Below are positions 48,905 to 62,791 of a stretch of DNA of 64,000 nt, one piece after another. Origin of the DNA: Myxococcus dinghuensis (lineage in GTDB: Bacteria > Myxococcota > Myxococcia > Myxococcales > Myxococcaceae); the NCBI RefSeq assembly GCF_024198235.1, contig NZ_JAKCFB010000002.1, positions 434,001 to 498,000 of the forward strand, in the 5' to 3' direction. The position numbers were made by a program, and so were the translations under genes. Under the pieces are notes generated by a model, which searched no databases, was not told the DNA's origin, and saw nothing but the letters and a program-made list of their open reading frames with translations. Each line of letters starts with the position of its first letter. The first letter of the stretch is position 1.

Positions 48905-50323
48905 TCAGTCGTGCCGGTATTCTGGCCCCGCCGTGGTGCGGCCGAGCGTGAAGCGCAGCGCGTCCTCCAGTTCGGGCAGCAGGAAGGAGTAACCGAGTTG
49001 CTCCGCCGCCTGGGGGAGCACCCGGGCCCCCGCCAGGAGCGCCTCCTGCCCCATCTCCCCGAAGAGGGTCCGGAGGACCACCGCCGGGACGGGCAGGGAG
49101 GCCGGCCGCCGCAGCACCCGGCCGAGCGTCCGGGCGAAGTCCGCCTGCCTCGTCGCCCCCGGCGCCACCGCGTTGAGGGGGCCTCGGGCCGCGTCCTCGA
49201 AGAGGCAGAAGTGGATGAGGCCCACGATGTCCTCCATCCCCACCCAGCTCATCCACTGTCGCCCGGAGCCCAGCGGTCCACCGCCCCCGGCGAGGAACGC
49301 GGGCAGCATCTTCGCCAGCGCGCCCTGTCGCGCGTCGAGCACCGGCCCGATGCGCAGGTGGACCACCCGGATGCCCGCGGCCTCGGCGGGCGCCGCCGCC
49401 GCCTCCCACGCGCGACACACGTCCGCGAGGAAGCCCTCCCCGGGCGCGCTCTGCTCCGTGAGGGGCTCGTCGCCCCGGTCGCCGTAGATGCCCGCGCCCG
49501 CGGCGCACACCAGCACCCGCGGCTTGCGCGCCATCCGCGCCAGCGCCTCGGCCAACGCGCGCGTGCCCTCGGTGCGACTCTTCAGGATGGCGTCCTTGTA
49601 GCCGGCGGACCAGCGCTGCCCCGCGACGTTGACGCCCGCGAGGTGGACCACCGCGTCCACGCCCTCCAGCGCGGCGACATCCACCTCGCCCCGGTCCGGC
49701 GCCCAGGACACCTCCGAACGGGAGGCCTCCGCGCGCCCGCGCACCATCCGCCGCACCGCGTGGCCGCCCGTGGTGAGGAACGGCACCAGCGACGAGCCGA
49801 TGGAACCCGAGGCGCCGGTGACGGCCACCGTGAGCGGCCCGCGCGACGCGTAGGCCGCGTGCCTGCGCAGGTCCTCGCGTGTCACCCGGTGGCGATAGGC
49901 GAACATCCGCTCCAGCGTGCGCCGCGCGTACCCGGCGCCGAGGAGCCGGCCCGGCGGACCGAACGGCAGGACGTACTCGACCTCGTCCTCCAGCACGGAC
50001 GTCCCCTGGGACGGCTCCGGCCACATCCGGTGGGTGTGGACCCAACGGGAGAACGGCCCCGAGCGCTGCACGTCCTGGAACAGGGAGTCCCGCACATAGG
50101 CGGTGTGCTCGGCCACCCAGCGCCGGGGGAAGGGCCCCACGCGCATGCGCATCACCACGCGGGCGCCCGGCTGGATGCCCTCACCGGAGCGCTCCAGCAA
50201 CTCCATGCGCTCCCAGGGGGGCGTCAGCCGGGCGAGCGCCCCTTCCCGGGCATGCCAGCCGAACAGCTCGCTGGCCGACACCGGCATCCGGCTGCGAGCA
50301 TCGAAGACGTGCGACTTGCCCAT
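48905..50323 (-). CDS. TIGR01777-type NAD-dependent epimerase with N-terminal SRPBCC domain
   Basis: 472 residues. Residues 1-165 form a START/SRPBCC-like domain (SRMPVSASELFGWHAREGAL). The remainder is an SDR-type epimerase with TVAVTGASGSIGSSLVPFL, AVVHLAGVNVAGQRWS and a C-terminal region typical of the YfcH/TIGR01777 group. Start ATG 50323 has GGAGGAAG upstream. It is divergent from the Sua5 gene, with only 31 bp between starts, so their promoters overlap. Physiological substrate unknown. Confidence 0.83.
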   Translation of the reverse strand: MGKSHVFDARSRMPVSASELFGWHAREGALARLTPPWERMELLERSGEGIQPGARVVMRMRVGPFPRRWVAEHTAYVRDSLFQDVQRSGPFSRWVHTHRMWPEPSQGTSVLEDEVEYVLPFGPPGRLLGAGYARRTLERMFAYRHRVTREDLRRHAAYASRGPLTVAVTGASGSIGSSLVPFLTTGGHAVRRMVRGRAEASRSEVSWAPDRGEVDVAALEGVDAVVHLAGVNVAGQRWSAGYKDAILKSRTEGTRALAEALARMARKPRVLVCAAGAGIYGDRGDEPLTEQSAPGEGFLADVCRAWEAAAAPAEAAGIRVVHLRIGPVLDARQGALAKMLPAFLAGGGGPLGSGRQWMSWVGMEDIVGLIHFCLFEDAARGPLNAVAPGATRQADFARTLGRVLRRPASLPVPAVVLRTLFGEMGQEALLAGARVLPQAAEQLGYSFLLPELEDALRFTLGRTTAGPEYRHD

Positions 50324-50354
50324 GCCTTCCTCCGGCGCGACAGTGCGGCCGCGC

Positions 50355-51320
50355 ATGCTTAATCCGGAACTCGTCGAGCGCGCAGTGGAAATGCTGCGTC
50401 GCGGCGGCGTCATCGCCCTGCCCACGGAGACCGTCTACGGCCTCGCCGCCAACGCGGAGGACGAGCTGGCCGTGCGCCGCGTCTTCGCCATCAAGGGCCG
50501 CCCCGCCACCCACCCGCTCATCGTCCACATCGCCGGCGTGGAGCACCTGTCCTCCTGGGCCCGGGACGTCCCGGAGGGCGCGCGTCGCCTCGCCGCCGCG
50601 TTCTGGCCCGGGCCGCTCACGCTCGTGCTGCCCCGCACGCCTCGCGCCACCGACGCCGTCACCGGCGGCCAGGACACCGTCGCGCTGCGCGTGCCGGGAC
50701 ATCCGGTCGCGCTCGCGGTGCTCCAGCAACTGGGCGGCGGCGTGGCCGCGCCGAGCGCCAACCGCTTCGGCCGCGTCAGCCCCACCACCGCGGAGCACGT
50801 GCGGCAGGACCTGGGCACGGACGTGGACCTGGTGCTCGACGGCGGGCCCTGCCCCGTGGGCGTGGAGTCGACCATCGTCGACCTGAGCGCGGACGCGCCG
50901 GCCATCCTGCGCCCCGGCGGCCTCGCCACCGAGGACGTGGAGCGCGTGCTCGGACACGCCGTGCCGGTGCGCACCGAGTCCAAGGTCCGCGTCTCCGGCT
51001 CGCTCGCGTCGCACTACGCGCCACGCGCAGGCGTGGTGCTGACCGAACCCCACGAGGCCGCGGCCCGCGTGGCGGCGCTGCGCGGACAGGGCCTGCGCGT
51101 GGGCGTGCTCGGACCGGCGGGCCTCGCGCTGCCCGTCGACGTCCCCCGCTTCGACGTCCCGAGCGACCCCGCGGGCGCGGCCCGCGTGCTCTACACGCGC
51201 CTGCGGGAGGCGGACGCCGAGGGCCACGACGTGCTCGTCGCGTGCCTGCCCGCGGCGAGCGGGCTCGGCCTCGCCGTCAGGGATCGGCTCTCCCGCGCCG
51301 CCGCGCCCCGCGACCGCTGA
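50355..51320 (+). CDS. L-threonylcarbamoyladenylate synthase (Sua5/TsaC)
   Basis: 321 residues. TsaC domain (1-205) with LPTETVYGLAAN, the KGRP loop and PSANRFGRVSPTTAEHV; then a C-terminal Sua5 domain (about 240-320). It makes threonylcarbamoyl-AMP for the t6A modification of tRNA. It starts at ATG 50355. Confidence 0.92.
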   Translation: MLNPELVERAVEMLRRGGVIALPTETVYGLAANAEDELAVRRVFAIKGRPATHPLIVHIAGVEHLSSWARDVPEGARRLAAAFWPGPLTLVLPRTPRATDAVTGGQDTVALRVPGHPVALAVLQQLGGGVAAPSANRFGRVSPTTAEHVRQDLGTDVDLVLDGGPCPVGVESTIVDLSADAPAILRPGGLATEDVERVLGHAVPVRTESKVRVSGSLASHYAPRAGVVLTEPHEAAARVAALRGQGLRVGVLGPAGLALPVDVPRFDVPSDPAGAARVLYTRLREADAEGHDVLVACLPAASGLGLAVRDRLSRAAAPRDR

Positions 51321-51471
51321 CGCCAGGACACGCGCGCGTTCCCCCACCGCCACGCAAGCATCCCCTCACGCGCCGATATGCGCCGGGGGACCTCCCGTTG
51401 ACGCCTCGTGCACCACCGACCCACCACGGGTCCGGGGGAAGCCCCGCTCACGGGGAGACAGGACGAGGACC

Positions 51472-52050
51472 ATGCCGACCCAGCGCTGGCACCGGGTGAT
51501 GTCCGTTTTCGTTGGAGCCCTCACCATGACGGGGTGCGCCACCCCGCAGAAGGGCCTGCTCGAGCGGACCTCGAGCTACGTCCTCTACGACCTGCCGACC
51601 GGGACGGTGATGCAGGCGGCGGCGGAGGTGCTCGGCGAGCGGGGCTACACGCTCCTGCCCAGCACGGATCCGCGCCTCCTGCACACGCCCTGGAAGGTGG
51701 ACGGCAACTTCGACATGGGCTCGCGGTGGTCGCGCCTCTACATCGAGAGCCGCCCCCGGCCCGACGGACGGGTGCGCGTGCGCGCCTACGAGCTGTATGC
51801 CTCCACGTACGGGCGCACCCAGTTGTTGCCCGCCATGCCCGCGGACCAGGCGTACGCGCCGGACGAGCAGTCCCACACCACCCCCACGGTCCTCATCGCC
51901 TCCGAACCCTCGCTCCCCATCCACTCCTCGCGCCCCGTCATGCGGCGGAACCTGGAGCTGGAGTGGGCCATCCTCGAGCGGCTCAACCCCCAGTTCGCCG
52001 GGCGCGTCAAGGAACAGGTGGACCGCTACGTCGCACAAGGTGGCCACTGA
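51472..52050 (+). CDS. Lipoprotein of unknown function (192 residues)
   Basis: The N-terminus is a lipoprotein signal (VFVGALTMTGC; lipobox TMTGC). The mature part has LPTGTVMQAAAEVLGERGYTLL, a helix typical of small outer-membrane assembly or stress lipoproteins, and strands after it. No family named. The start is ATG 51472, after GGACGAGGACC. Confidence 0.75.
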   Translation: MPTQRWHRVMSVFVGALTMTGCATPQKGLLERTSSYVLYDLPTGTVMQAAAEVLGERGYTLLPSTDPRLLHTPWKVDGNFDMGSRWSRLYIESRPRPDGRVRVRAYELYASTYGRTQLLPAMPADQAYAPDEQSHTTPTVLIASEPSLPIHSSRPVMRRNLELEWAILERLNPQFAGRVKEQVDRYVAQGGH

Positions 52051-52127
52051 ACGCGGCAGGGTGACGGACTTGAAAAGCCCTCCTGGGCTTCGATATCCCG
52101 CGTGTACTCCCAGAGGAGCGTCCCCGC

Positions 52128-53124
52128 GTGAAGCGAAGCCTTGTCGGCCTGGTCGTAGCCCTGTCCTTGTCCGCGTGCAGCGAAGAGCCGCGCGGGCAGC
52201 TCGAGCCCATTCCCCGTCCGCCCGGCCTGAAGGAACCTCCGAAGCCCGAGGCCGCCGCGAAGCCGACCGAGCCCCCGGTCGACCCGTCCAAGCTGGCGCT
52301 GCGCTGGAAGGTCGCCGAGGGCGCGCCCATCACCTACCAGCTCACCCTCGAGCTCGGCGGCGCCGCCGCGTCCGACGAGCCGGCGCCGGCCGCCGCCAAG
52401 GACAAGAAGGGCAAGGGCAAGGAGGCACCGAAGGAGAAGCCCGCGGCCACCACCGCGAGCACCGCGCTGCCCGGCGCGTTCACCTTCGTGCTCGAGCAGG
52501 GCAACTCCGGTGACTACAAGCTGCGCGTCATCCCCACGGGCAAGGGCGCCGTCGAGGACCTGGGCACGGTGAGCGAGCGCGGCTTCGTGCTCGACGGCCT
52601 CCAGGGCGTCACGCGCAACCTGGCCACGCTCGTGCTGGAGCTGCCGCACCCCGCGGTGGGCCCCCAGGACACGTGGCAGTTGGGCACGGAGCTGCTGACA
52701 CACGGGGCGCTCGGCCCCCAGTTCGCCATCGTCAAGGAGGGGCGCCGCAACCGCGTGAAGCTCGCGTCGCTGACCCCGGGCGAGGACGGCGAGCAGGTGG
52801 CCCGCGTGGAGTACGACGTCATCGAGCAGCTCCAGGGCAAGTACACGCCGCGCCCCAAGCCCCCCACCGTGCCCGCGCGCGGCGGCGACGAGGAGGAGAG
52901 CGACGGCACGCCGGAGCATTCGCTCGACCCGGTGGACGCGAACGCCGAGGTGAAGATCGTCGGCGTGGGCGAGTTCCTGGTGAAGGCCGGCCGCTGGCGC
53001 ACCTGGGAGGGCAGCATCTCCACGACGACGAAGGGCCCCTTCCCGGTGCCCGCGCTCCAGGTGCCGCCGGGCACGCTCAAGCTGCGGCTCACCGCGCTGG
53101 AGGCCCCGCCACCGCCGGCGACGC

Positions 53125-53147
<23 letters not shown>
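52128..53147 (+). CDS. Lipoprotein of unknown function (339 residues)
   Basis: A lipoprotein signal (LVGLVVALSLSACSEEP) is followed by a Pro/Lys-rich linker with KDKKGKGKEAPKEK and then a beta-rich domain (about 130-330). The start is GTG 52128. Its 3' end overlaps that of the convergent ferrochelatase gene by 23 bp. No family recognised. Confidence 0.75.
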
Positions 53148-54185
<1,038 letters not shown>

Positions 54186-54186
<1 letters not shown>

Positions 54187-54572
54187 CAGTGCAGGGCGTT
54201 GGGAAGGGTGAGCGCGAACTCCGCGATGCGCGCCACGAAGTGGGAGCCGTCCGGCCGCTCCATGTCGTACGTGCCCCGCATGGTGCCGAACGGGGTGCGC
54301 AGCATCGCCCAGCTCGTGTACTCGAAGCGCTCCCCCGGGGCGACCCGAGGCTGGCGGCCCACCACGCCCTCGCCCTTCACCTCCTCCACCTTCCCGCTCG
54401 CGTCGGTGATGACCCAGTGCCGCGCCTTGAGCTGCGCCGGGGCCTCGCCCTCGTTCACGATTTCCACCGTGTACATGAAGGCGTACTGCCCCGACTCGGG
54501 CGAGCTGCGCTCGGGCCAGAAGGCCGGCTTCACGGTGATGCGGATGCCATCGGTGGTGGCGGTGGAGGACAT
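54186..54572 (-). CDS. apaG: ApaG-domain protein
   Basis: 128 residues, single ApaG domain of immunoglobulin-like fold: ITVKPAFWPERS, YAFMYTVEIVNEG, RHWVITDASGKVEEVKGEGVVG and the end motif GTYDMERPDGSHF. Glycine-rich loops fit the family. Function: linked to cobalt/magnesium homeostasis and dinucleotide handling in enterics. Start ATG 54572 is preceded by an AT/GC-mixed region without a clear SD; the next gene hemH overlaps by one base. Confidence 0.9.
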
Positions 54573-54610
54573 GCCTCCACATTTGGCGGCAAGGCCCCCC
54601 GGTTGCAAGG

Positions 54611-54642
54611 AAAACCCCGAGCCTCCCCGCCTGGCGGGGCTC
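54611..54642 (-). terminator. Intrinsic terminator after the TerC-family gene
   Basis: On the minus strand a GC-rich stem (GAGCC-CCGCC / GGCGG-GGCTC type) overlaps the stop codon region and is followed by GGGGTTTT. It separates the TerC-family gene from apaG-hemH. Confidence 0.7.
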
Positions 54643-55591
54643 AGGTCTTGGCGCTCTCGCTGCCCTCCCCGGGCTCGGGCGCCTTGGGCCACACGAGCGA
54701 GGCGAGGATGGCGAGCAGGAGGATGCCGCCAATCACCCCCAGGGAGATGCCGATGGGGACGTGGATGTCGAAGAAGGTGATGAGCATCTTCACGCCCACG
54801 AAGGCGAGGATGGCGCTCAGGCCCAGCTTCAGCAGGTGGAACTTCTCCATGAGGCTGGCCACCACGAAGAACAGCGAGCGCAGGCCCAGGATGGCGCACA
54901 CGTTGGACGTGTAGACGATGAAGGCGTCCTGGCTGATGCCCAGCACCGCGGGGATGGAGTCCAGGGCGAACAGCAGGTCGGTGGCCTCCACCACCAGCAG
55001 GACGATGAACAGCGGCGTCACCTTGAGGCGCCCGTCCTCCCTCAGGAAGAAGCGGCTGCCCTCGCCCTGCCGGGCCACCGGCAGCGCGCGGCGCGCGAAC
55101 TTGACGACGCCCTGCTGCTCCGGGTCGATCTCCTCGTCCTTGGAGAAGAGCATCTTCACCGCGGTGAAGACGAGGAAGGCGCCGAACAGGTAGATGAGCC
55201 AGTGGAAGCGCTGCACCAGCGCCGCGCCCGCGACGATGAGGCTGGCGCGCATGAGGAACGCGCCGAGGATGCCCCAGTACAGCACCCGGTGCTGCAGCTC
55301 CGGCGCCACCCGGAAGTAGCTGAACACCATCAGGAAGACGAAGAGGTTGTCGACGGAGAGCGCGTACTCCACGACGTACGCCGTCACCCACTGGAGCGCG
55401 GGCGTGCGGCCCGCGAAGTACCAGATGCCTCCGCAGAACGTGAGGCTGAGCGAAATCCACACCAGCGTCCAGACGCCCGCCTCCTTGGGCGACACCACAT
55501 GCTCCTTGCGGTGGAACAGCCCCAGGTCCAACGCCAGCATGGCGAGGACGAAGACGTTGAAGCCCACCCAGAGCGCGACTTGCGTATTCAC
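54641..55591 (-). CDS. TerC family integral membrane protein
   Basis: 316 residues with about eight membrane helices. The TerC signatures are VEYALSVDNLFVFLMVFSYF and VVEATDLLFALDSIPAVLGIS, each with Asp residues thought to bind metal ions. Members export manganese or metallate proteins during secretion. It starts at ATG 55591. No tellurite genes are nearby, so metal export is the more likely role. Confidence 0.9.
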   Translation of the reverse strand: MNTQVALWVGFNVFVLAMLALDLGLFHRKEHVVSPKEAGVWTLVWISLSLTFCGGIWYFAGRTPALQWVTAYVVEYALSVDNLFVFLMVFSYFRVAPELQHRVLYWGILGAFLMRASLIVAGAALVQRFHWLIYLFGAFLVFTAVKMLFSKDEEIDPEQQGVVKFARRALPVARQGEGSRFFLREDGRLKVTPLFIVLLVVEATDLLFALDSIPAVLGISQDAFIVYTSNVCAILGLRSLFFVVASLMEKFHLLKLGLSAILAFVGVKMLITFFDIHVPIGISLGVIGGILLLAILASLVWPKAPEPGEGSESAKT

Positions 55592-55693
55592 GTGTGATTC
55601 CTGTTTCAGGGGACGGCCGACGCACCCTACCGGCGGCGCGCCCGGGCGTCGATACTTCCGTGAATCCCTCGGGCCGTCCCCACGCCCCTCCCG

Positions 55694-57828
<2,135 letters not shown>

Positions 57829-57832
<4 letters not shown>

Positions 57833-60800
57833 CCAGTGCTCCTCTCCAGTAGCACCACCGGGAACCCCGCCAGGAGCGGCGCGAGGGGCAGCACCACGCC
57901 GCCCGGCCCACGCTCGGGCCGCACCTGACGCCCGGTGAAGGCATCGCGGAACATCATGCCCGCATATGCCTCCGGAAGGTCGAGGAACGTGCGCTCGTAC
58001 GCCCCGGCGAACCCCTCCGGGGACTCCAGCGCGGACAGCGTGAAGCGCGGGGCGCACGCCACCACCGCCGCGTCCCCCAGCTCCCGGGTGAAGGCCACCG
58101 CCGCCGGGGCCCGGGGGCCGGACAGCTCCAGCGCCCGGTAGCCGCCACCGCGGAACAGCTCCGCGTGGCGCTGGCGCAGCCTCAGGCCGGTGGACAGCAG
58201 GAAGAGCTTCGCCCGGCCGTCGTCCAGGTCCCCGCGGAGCCGGGCGCACAGCCCCTCCCGGTCCTCCTCCGCCTGGGCGTCCAGTTCGTCCAGCAGCCGC
58301 ACGCGCTCGGCGAAGTCCACCGGCCGGCGGTTGTCCGGGTCCACCAGCGACAGGTCCCACAGCTCGCAGCCCTGGTACGTGTCCACCACGCCGGGCGAGG
58401 CGAGCTTGAGCAGGAGCTGCCCCAACGCGTTGTGCTGACCGGCCCGCTCGATGCGGCGCTTGAAGGCGCGCACCTCCTCCAGGAACGCGGCGCCCTTCTC
58501 CGGGTGGAAGCAGGTGTCCACGAAGCGCGCCACCGCGTCGTCGTAGGCCCCGTCCGGGTTGGTCCACGACGTGTGGACCTTCGCCTCCTTGATGGCCTTG
58601 GCCATGTACTCGCGCACCCGGCGGTGGAAGTCCGCCAGGCCCTCCGCGGGCAGCGTGGGGCCCATGGGCCAGGCCCCCACCACCGTCTGGAGGAGGAGGT
58701 ACACGTCGTTGCGGCTGGGCGCCGGACCGGACGGCAGCGGCATCACCCACTTCTCCGTCAGCCGCATCCACCGCCGCGCCGCCTTGCGCCAGTCCTCCGG
58801 TATCTCCGTCAGCACGTTGATGCGGGCGCGCACGTCCTCGCTGCGCTTGGTGTCGTGGGTGCTGGTGGTCAACTGGCTGGCCGGCCAGTGCTCCGCGCGC
58901 TCCTGGTTGCGCAGGTGGAAGGTGTCCGCGCGCACGCCGAAGCGCTCCGGCTCGCCCCCCACCTCGTTGAGGCTGACCAGCCGGTTGTAGATGTAGAAGA
59001 CGGTGTCCTCCAGCCCCTTGGCCATGACCGGCCCCGTCACCTGCTGCAGCTTCATGGCGAAGCGCAGCATGACGGCGCGCTCGCGCTCGTCCGAGTGGGG
59101 CGGGTAGCGCCGCAGGAGGATGTCGCGCAGGAAGTCGAAGATGGAGGCGTTGGTGGTGGCGTTGCGCTCCTTGGCGCGCTGGATGGTCCACTCCACGTAC
59201 TGCACGTCGCGCGCGTCCAGCCCCGGGCGCCAGCCGTCCACGTACGTGCGGTAGACGGGGAACAGCGCGACGAACTCCACCAGCGCGCGCCGCAGCGAGT
59301 TGAGCGTGAAGTCACGCGTGCGCCGGCTCATCTCGGAGATGCGGTTGAGCTCGTGCGCCAGCACGTTGATCTCACTCGACATCGACACGCGCATGATGAG
59401 CAGCTTCTTCTGGTACACCAGCTCCGCGAAGTCCGGGTGCTCACCCGTCAGCCGCTCGTACGTCTCCGTCAGGTGCGCCTCCGCCGCCGGGTGGACGAAC
59501 AGGCCGCTCACCGCGTTGGCGAAGCGGTAGCCGGTCGTCCCGTGCACCACCCACGCCTCCGGGATGCGCTCGCGGCCTCCCTGGATCTTCTCCACCACCA
59601 CGTAGAGCGCCTTGCGCAGCGGGCTCGAGACGTCCTGCATCACCTCCGCCCGCCACCGCTCCCGCAGCGACGCCTCCACGCCGGGCCAGCGCGTGTCGTC
59701 GCCGGCCTGCGCCTGGAGGAACAGCGCGTGCGCGCGCTCCACGAAGTAGCGCTCCTGCAGGTCCAGGAAGTAGGCGGTGGGGTCGAACAGGCCGTCCGGA
59801 TGGTCGATGCGCAGGCCGGTGACACACCCCTCCCGCAGCCAGCGGAAGACGAGCGCGTGCGCCTCCAGGAAGACGTCCGGGTCCTCCACGCGGATGGCGG
59901 CCAGCCCGTTGATGTCGAAGAAGCGCCGGTAGTTGATCTCCTCCCCCGCCACGCGCCAGTGCGCCAGGCGGTAGCTGCACGCGGACAGCACCGCGTCCAG
60001 CAGGTCGAACGAGCGGGGGTTGCCCGGCTCCCCGTTGAAGACCCGCAGGTTCTCGGAGACGTAGGCGGCCAGCGCCTCGCTGGACGTCACCACCGCGGCC
60101 AGCCGCCGCTTGATGACCTCCTTCTCGCGGTGCCGCTCGACGACCCGCGCCTTCTCCACGTCCGTGCGCAGCGGCAGGTGCTCGATGGCGGTGAGGATGG
60201 AGAGCAGCTCCACCATGGGCGGCGCGTCCGTGCCCAGGCGCGCCTCCAGCCGCTCCAGGCCGTGGCGGAGGATGCGGCCGTACTGGCGCGGGGCCACCGG
60301 CAGCAGGTGGTCGTAGTAGTGCAGGAAGAACGCGCCGCCCTGGTACGACAGCCTCAGCTCGCCGCGCTCCAGCACGACGCCGTACTGGTCCCCCAGGATG
60401 GGCAGCAGCACCTTGCCGTGCAGTTCGTCCTTCACCGGCGCCCAGTCGATGTCGAAGTACTTGGCGTAGACGGACGACGGGCCGTTCTCCAGCACGTCGA
60501 ACCAGAGGCGGTTGTCGCGCTCGATGCCCATGTGGTTGGGCACCACGTCCAGGACGTGCCCCATGCCGCGCTCGGCGAGCGCGGCGCACAGGGCGGCGTG
60601 GGACTGGGGCGTGCCCACCTCCGGGTTGAGGTGCTGGTGGTCCACGCAGTCGTAGCCGTGGGTGCTGCCCGGCGTGGCCTTCAAGTAGGGGGATGCGTAC
60701 AGGTCGCTGACGCCCAGCCGCGCCAGGTACGGCACGACGCGGCGCGCGTGGTCGAAGTCGAAGCCCTTGTGCAGTTGCACCCGGTACGTGGACAGCGGCG

Positions 60801-60930
60801 TGCGTGGCCGCGCGCCCAGCTCCCCGCGCACGCGCGCGAACAGCCCCTCCGCGAGGGCCTCCGCGCTCGAAGTGGCCCCCGACGCTCCCGCGGGAGCGCT
60901 CCCCGTTTCTTCCAGCCCGTCGAGCAACAT
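57829..60930 (-). CDS. treY: Maltooligosyl trehalose synthase
   Basis: 1033 residues, GH13 TreY. Landmarks are [38 protein letters not shown] (nucleophile region), [16 protein letters not shown] and [18 protein letters not shown]. It rearranges the reducing end of maltooligosaccharides to trehalose. The preferred start is ATG 60930; a GTG at 61020 adds 30 residues that do not look conserved. TreZ, the next enzyme, is not in the window. Confidence 0.93.
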
Positions 60931-61035
60931 GGGGACCAGAGGTAGGGCGCCAGCGCCCCATCCGCCAGCACGAGGTCGCGCATCCGCCCTCTTTCCAACG
61001 CTCCAGGTGCCCGGAGTCACGAGGGATGCGCCCGG

Positions 61036-61073
61036 AAAAACAAAGGGCCCGCCGGGGAAGTTCCGGCGAGCCC
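61036..61073 (-). terminator. Intrinsic terminator after the SWIB-domain gene
   Basis: On the minus strand, an 11-bp stem with one mismatch (GGGCTCGCCGG/CCGGCGGGCCC) and a 7-base loop is followed by TTTGTTTTT. It lies between the SWIB gene and treY, whose transcript therefore needs its own promoter. Confidence 0.85.
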
Positions 61074-61112
61074 TCGCTGTGTGCCGGCCAGGCGTGCCCG
61101 GCGGCGGACGTC

Positions 61113-61430
61113 TCAGCTCAGCTGCTTGTTCACCAGCGCGGTCATCTCGAACATGGTGACGTTCTTCTTGCCACCGAAGATGGGCTTGAGCTTGTCGTCG
61201 GCGTTGATCTGCCGCTTGTTCTTCGCGTCCTGCAGGCCCTGCTTCTTGATGTAGGCCCAGAGCTTCTTGACCACCTCGGTGCGAGGCAGCGGCTTGGAAC
61301 CGACGATCTCAGCGAGCGCGGCGGAAGGAGTCATCTCCTTCATGAACGACGCGTTCGGCTTGCGCTTCGCGCCAGCAGACGACTTCTTCGCGGCGGGAGC
61401 CTTCTTCGCAGCAGCTTTCTTGGCGGCCAT
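61113..61430 (-). CDS. SWIB/MDM2-domain protein
   Basis: 105 residues. A basic Ala/Lys N-terminus (AAKKAAAKKAPAAKK) resembles histone H1 tails. The SWIB domain follows with LAEIVGSKPLPRTEVVKKLWAYIKKQGL and INADDKLKPIFGGKKNVTMFEMTALV. SWIB proteins in bacteria, notably chlamydiae and myxobacteria, are thought to bind DNA or act in chromatin-like roles. It starts at ATG 61430. It is divergent from the epimerase gene. Confidence 0.9.
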   Translation of the reverse strand: MAAKKAAAKKAPAAKKSSAGAKRKPNASFMKEMTPSAALAEIVGSKPLPRTEVVKKLWAYIKKQGLQDAKNKRQINADDKLKPIFGGKKNVTMFEMTALVNKQLS

Positions 61431-61810
61431 TCGTCTTGAGTCTCCTCCCCTCCGAAGGGGACGTTGTTCGGCCTTGCTTGGATGAGAGCCAGTGCCGGTG
61501 GGGCGTAGGTAGCACGCCCAAGCCCGAAAAACAGCCCTCTCCTGCGATTTTCCCTCGGGAAACGCCCTACGCAACGCGTTTCATGCCCGAAAAACAGCCT
61601 CCGCAGCGCCCGTCCCCTCGGGGAGAAGCCCCGTCGGGACGCCTCCGAGGCCCGGGGTTGCGCCCCGCCGGGGCCATTTCTCCCTCGGAGGACGCCTCGC
61701 GGAGCCTAAATCCGGCCCACCCGCCGGGGAGGCCCGCCCGAACACGTCCTGGCCGGGACCGGGGGATTCCTCTTGCGGACGAGGTGTACTTTTTCGGATG
61801 AAACGCCTTC
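61431..61810. other. Divergent intergenic region with repeats and hairpins
   Basis: 380 bp without a gene. A 15-bp direct repeat GCCCGAAAAACAGCC lies at 61522 and 61585. A GC-rich inverted pair, CCTCCGAGG (near 61640) and CCTCGGAGG (near 61683), encloses a GGGG-TTGCG-CCCC hairpin. It should hold the promoters of the SWIB gene and of the epimerase gene, but no consensus pair is clear. Confidence 0.5.
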
Positions 61811-62791
61811 ATGAGAGCCCTCATCACCGGAGCAGGTGGCTTCCTGGGAATCTGGCTGGCCCGCGCCCTCGCCGCGCGCGGCGACACCGTGACGTGTCTC
61901 CTCCGCCGAGGCTCCGACGCCTCGGGGCTGAAGGACGTCCCCCACGTCCGCGTGGAGGGGGACGTGACGGACGCGGCCTCGCTGGCCCCGGCGGTCGCGG
62001 GCCAGGAGGTCGTCTTCCACCTGGCGGGGGTTCGCCGCGGCGCGACACGGGACGACTTCATGCGCGTCAACGCGGAGGGCACCCGCCTGCTGTGCGACGC
62101 CATGGTGGCCACCGGCCAGCGCCCGCGCCTGGTCCTGGTGGGCTCGCTGGCGGCCATGGGGCCCTCATCCCCCACCCGGCCCCACGTCGAGGAGGACGCC
62201 TTCGCGCCGCACGAGTGGTACGGCGAGAGCAAGGCGGAGGCCGAGCGCATCGCCTTCTCCTACAAGGACCGGCTGCCGGTGACGGTGTCCCGCCCGCCGC
62301 GCATCCTCGGCCCCGGCGACCGGGAGAACCTCACGTTCTTCAAGCTGGTCCAGAAGGGCATCCGGCTGGAGCTGGTGGGTGGCCCCCGGCCGCTCACCAT
62401 GGTGGACGTGGAGGACGTGGTGGACGCGCTCATCCTCCAGGCCGAGCACCCCGCCGCGGTGGGCGAGGCCTTCTTCTGCGCCGGTCCCGGCGGCCCCCTG
62501 TCGCTGGAGGCGGTGCAGGACCTGGGCGCGAAGGCCCTGGGCCTGAAGCCCCGCACGGTGCGCCTGAGCCCCCGGGTGCTCACCGCCCTGGCGTCCGCGG
62601 CGGACGGCGTCTCCCGCGTGACGGGGCGCAAGCTGCCCCTGAACCGGAAGCTGGCGCGGCAGCTGCTCGCCCCGGCCTGGACGTGCTCCAGCGCCAAGGC
62701 CGAGCGGCTGCTCGGGTTTCACCCCCGGAGGGATTTGGAGGACTCCATCCGGCGGAGCGCGGAGTGGTACCGCCAGCAAGGCTGGCTCTAG
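61811..62791 (+). CDS. NAD-dependent epimerase/dehydratase (extended SDR)
   Basis: 326 residues. NAD motif ALITGAGGFLGIWLARAL, catalytic Tyr-Lys in EWYGESKAEAER and Ser in LVGSLAAMG. A C-terminal helical part completes it. The likely substrate is a sugar nucleotide or a sterol-like or hydroxyketone compound; not decided. It starts at ATG 61811. A HAD phosphatase gene follows, 87 bp downstream. Confidence 0.85.
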   Translation: MRALITGAGGFLGIWLARALAARGDTVTCLLRRGSDASGLKDVPHVRVEGDVTDAASLAPAVAGQEVVFHLAGVRRGATRDDFMRVNAEGTRLLCDAMVATGQRPRLVLVGSLAAMGPSSPTRPHVEEDAFAPHEWYGESKAEAERIAFSYKDRLPVTVSRPPRILGPGDRENLTFFKLVQKGIRLELVGGPRPLTMVDVEDVVDALILQAEHPAAVGEAFFCAGPGGPLSLEAVQDLGAKALGLKPRTVRLSPRVLTALASAADGVSRVTGRKLPLNRKLARQLLAPAWTCSSAKAERLLGFHPRRDLEDSIRRSAEWYRQQGWL

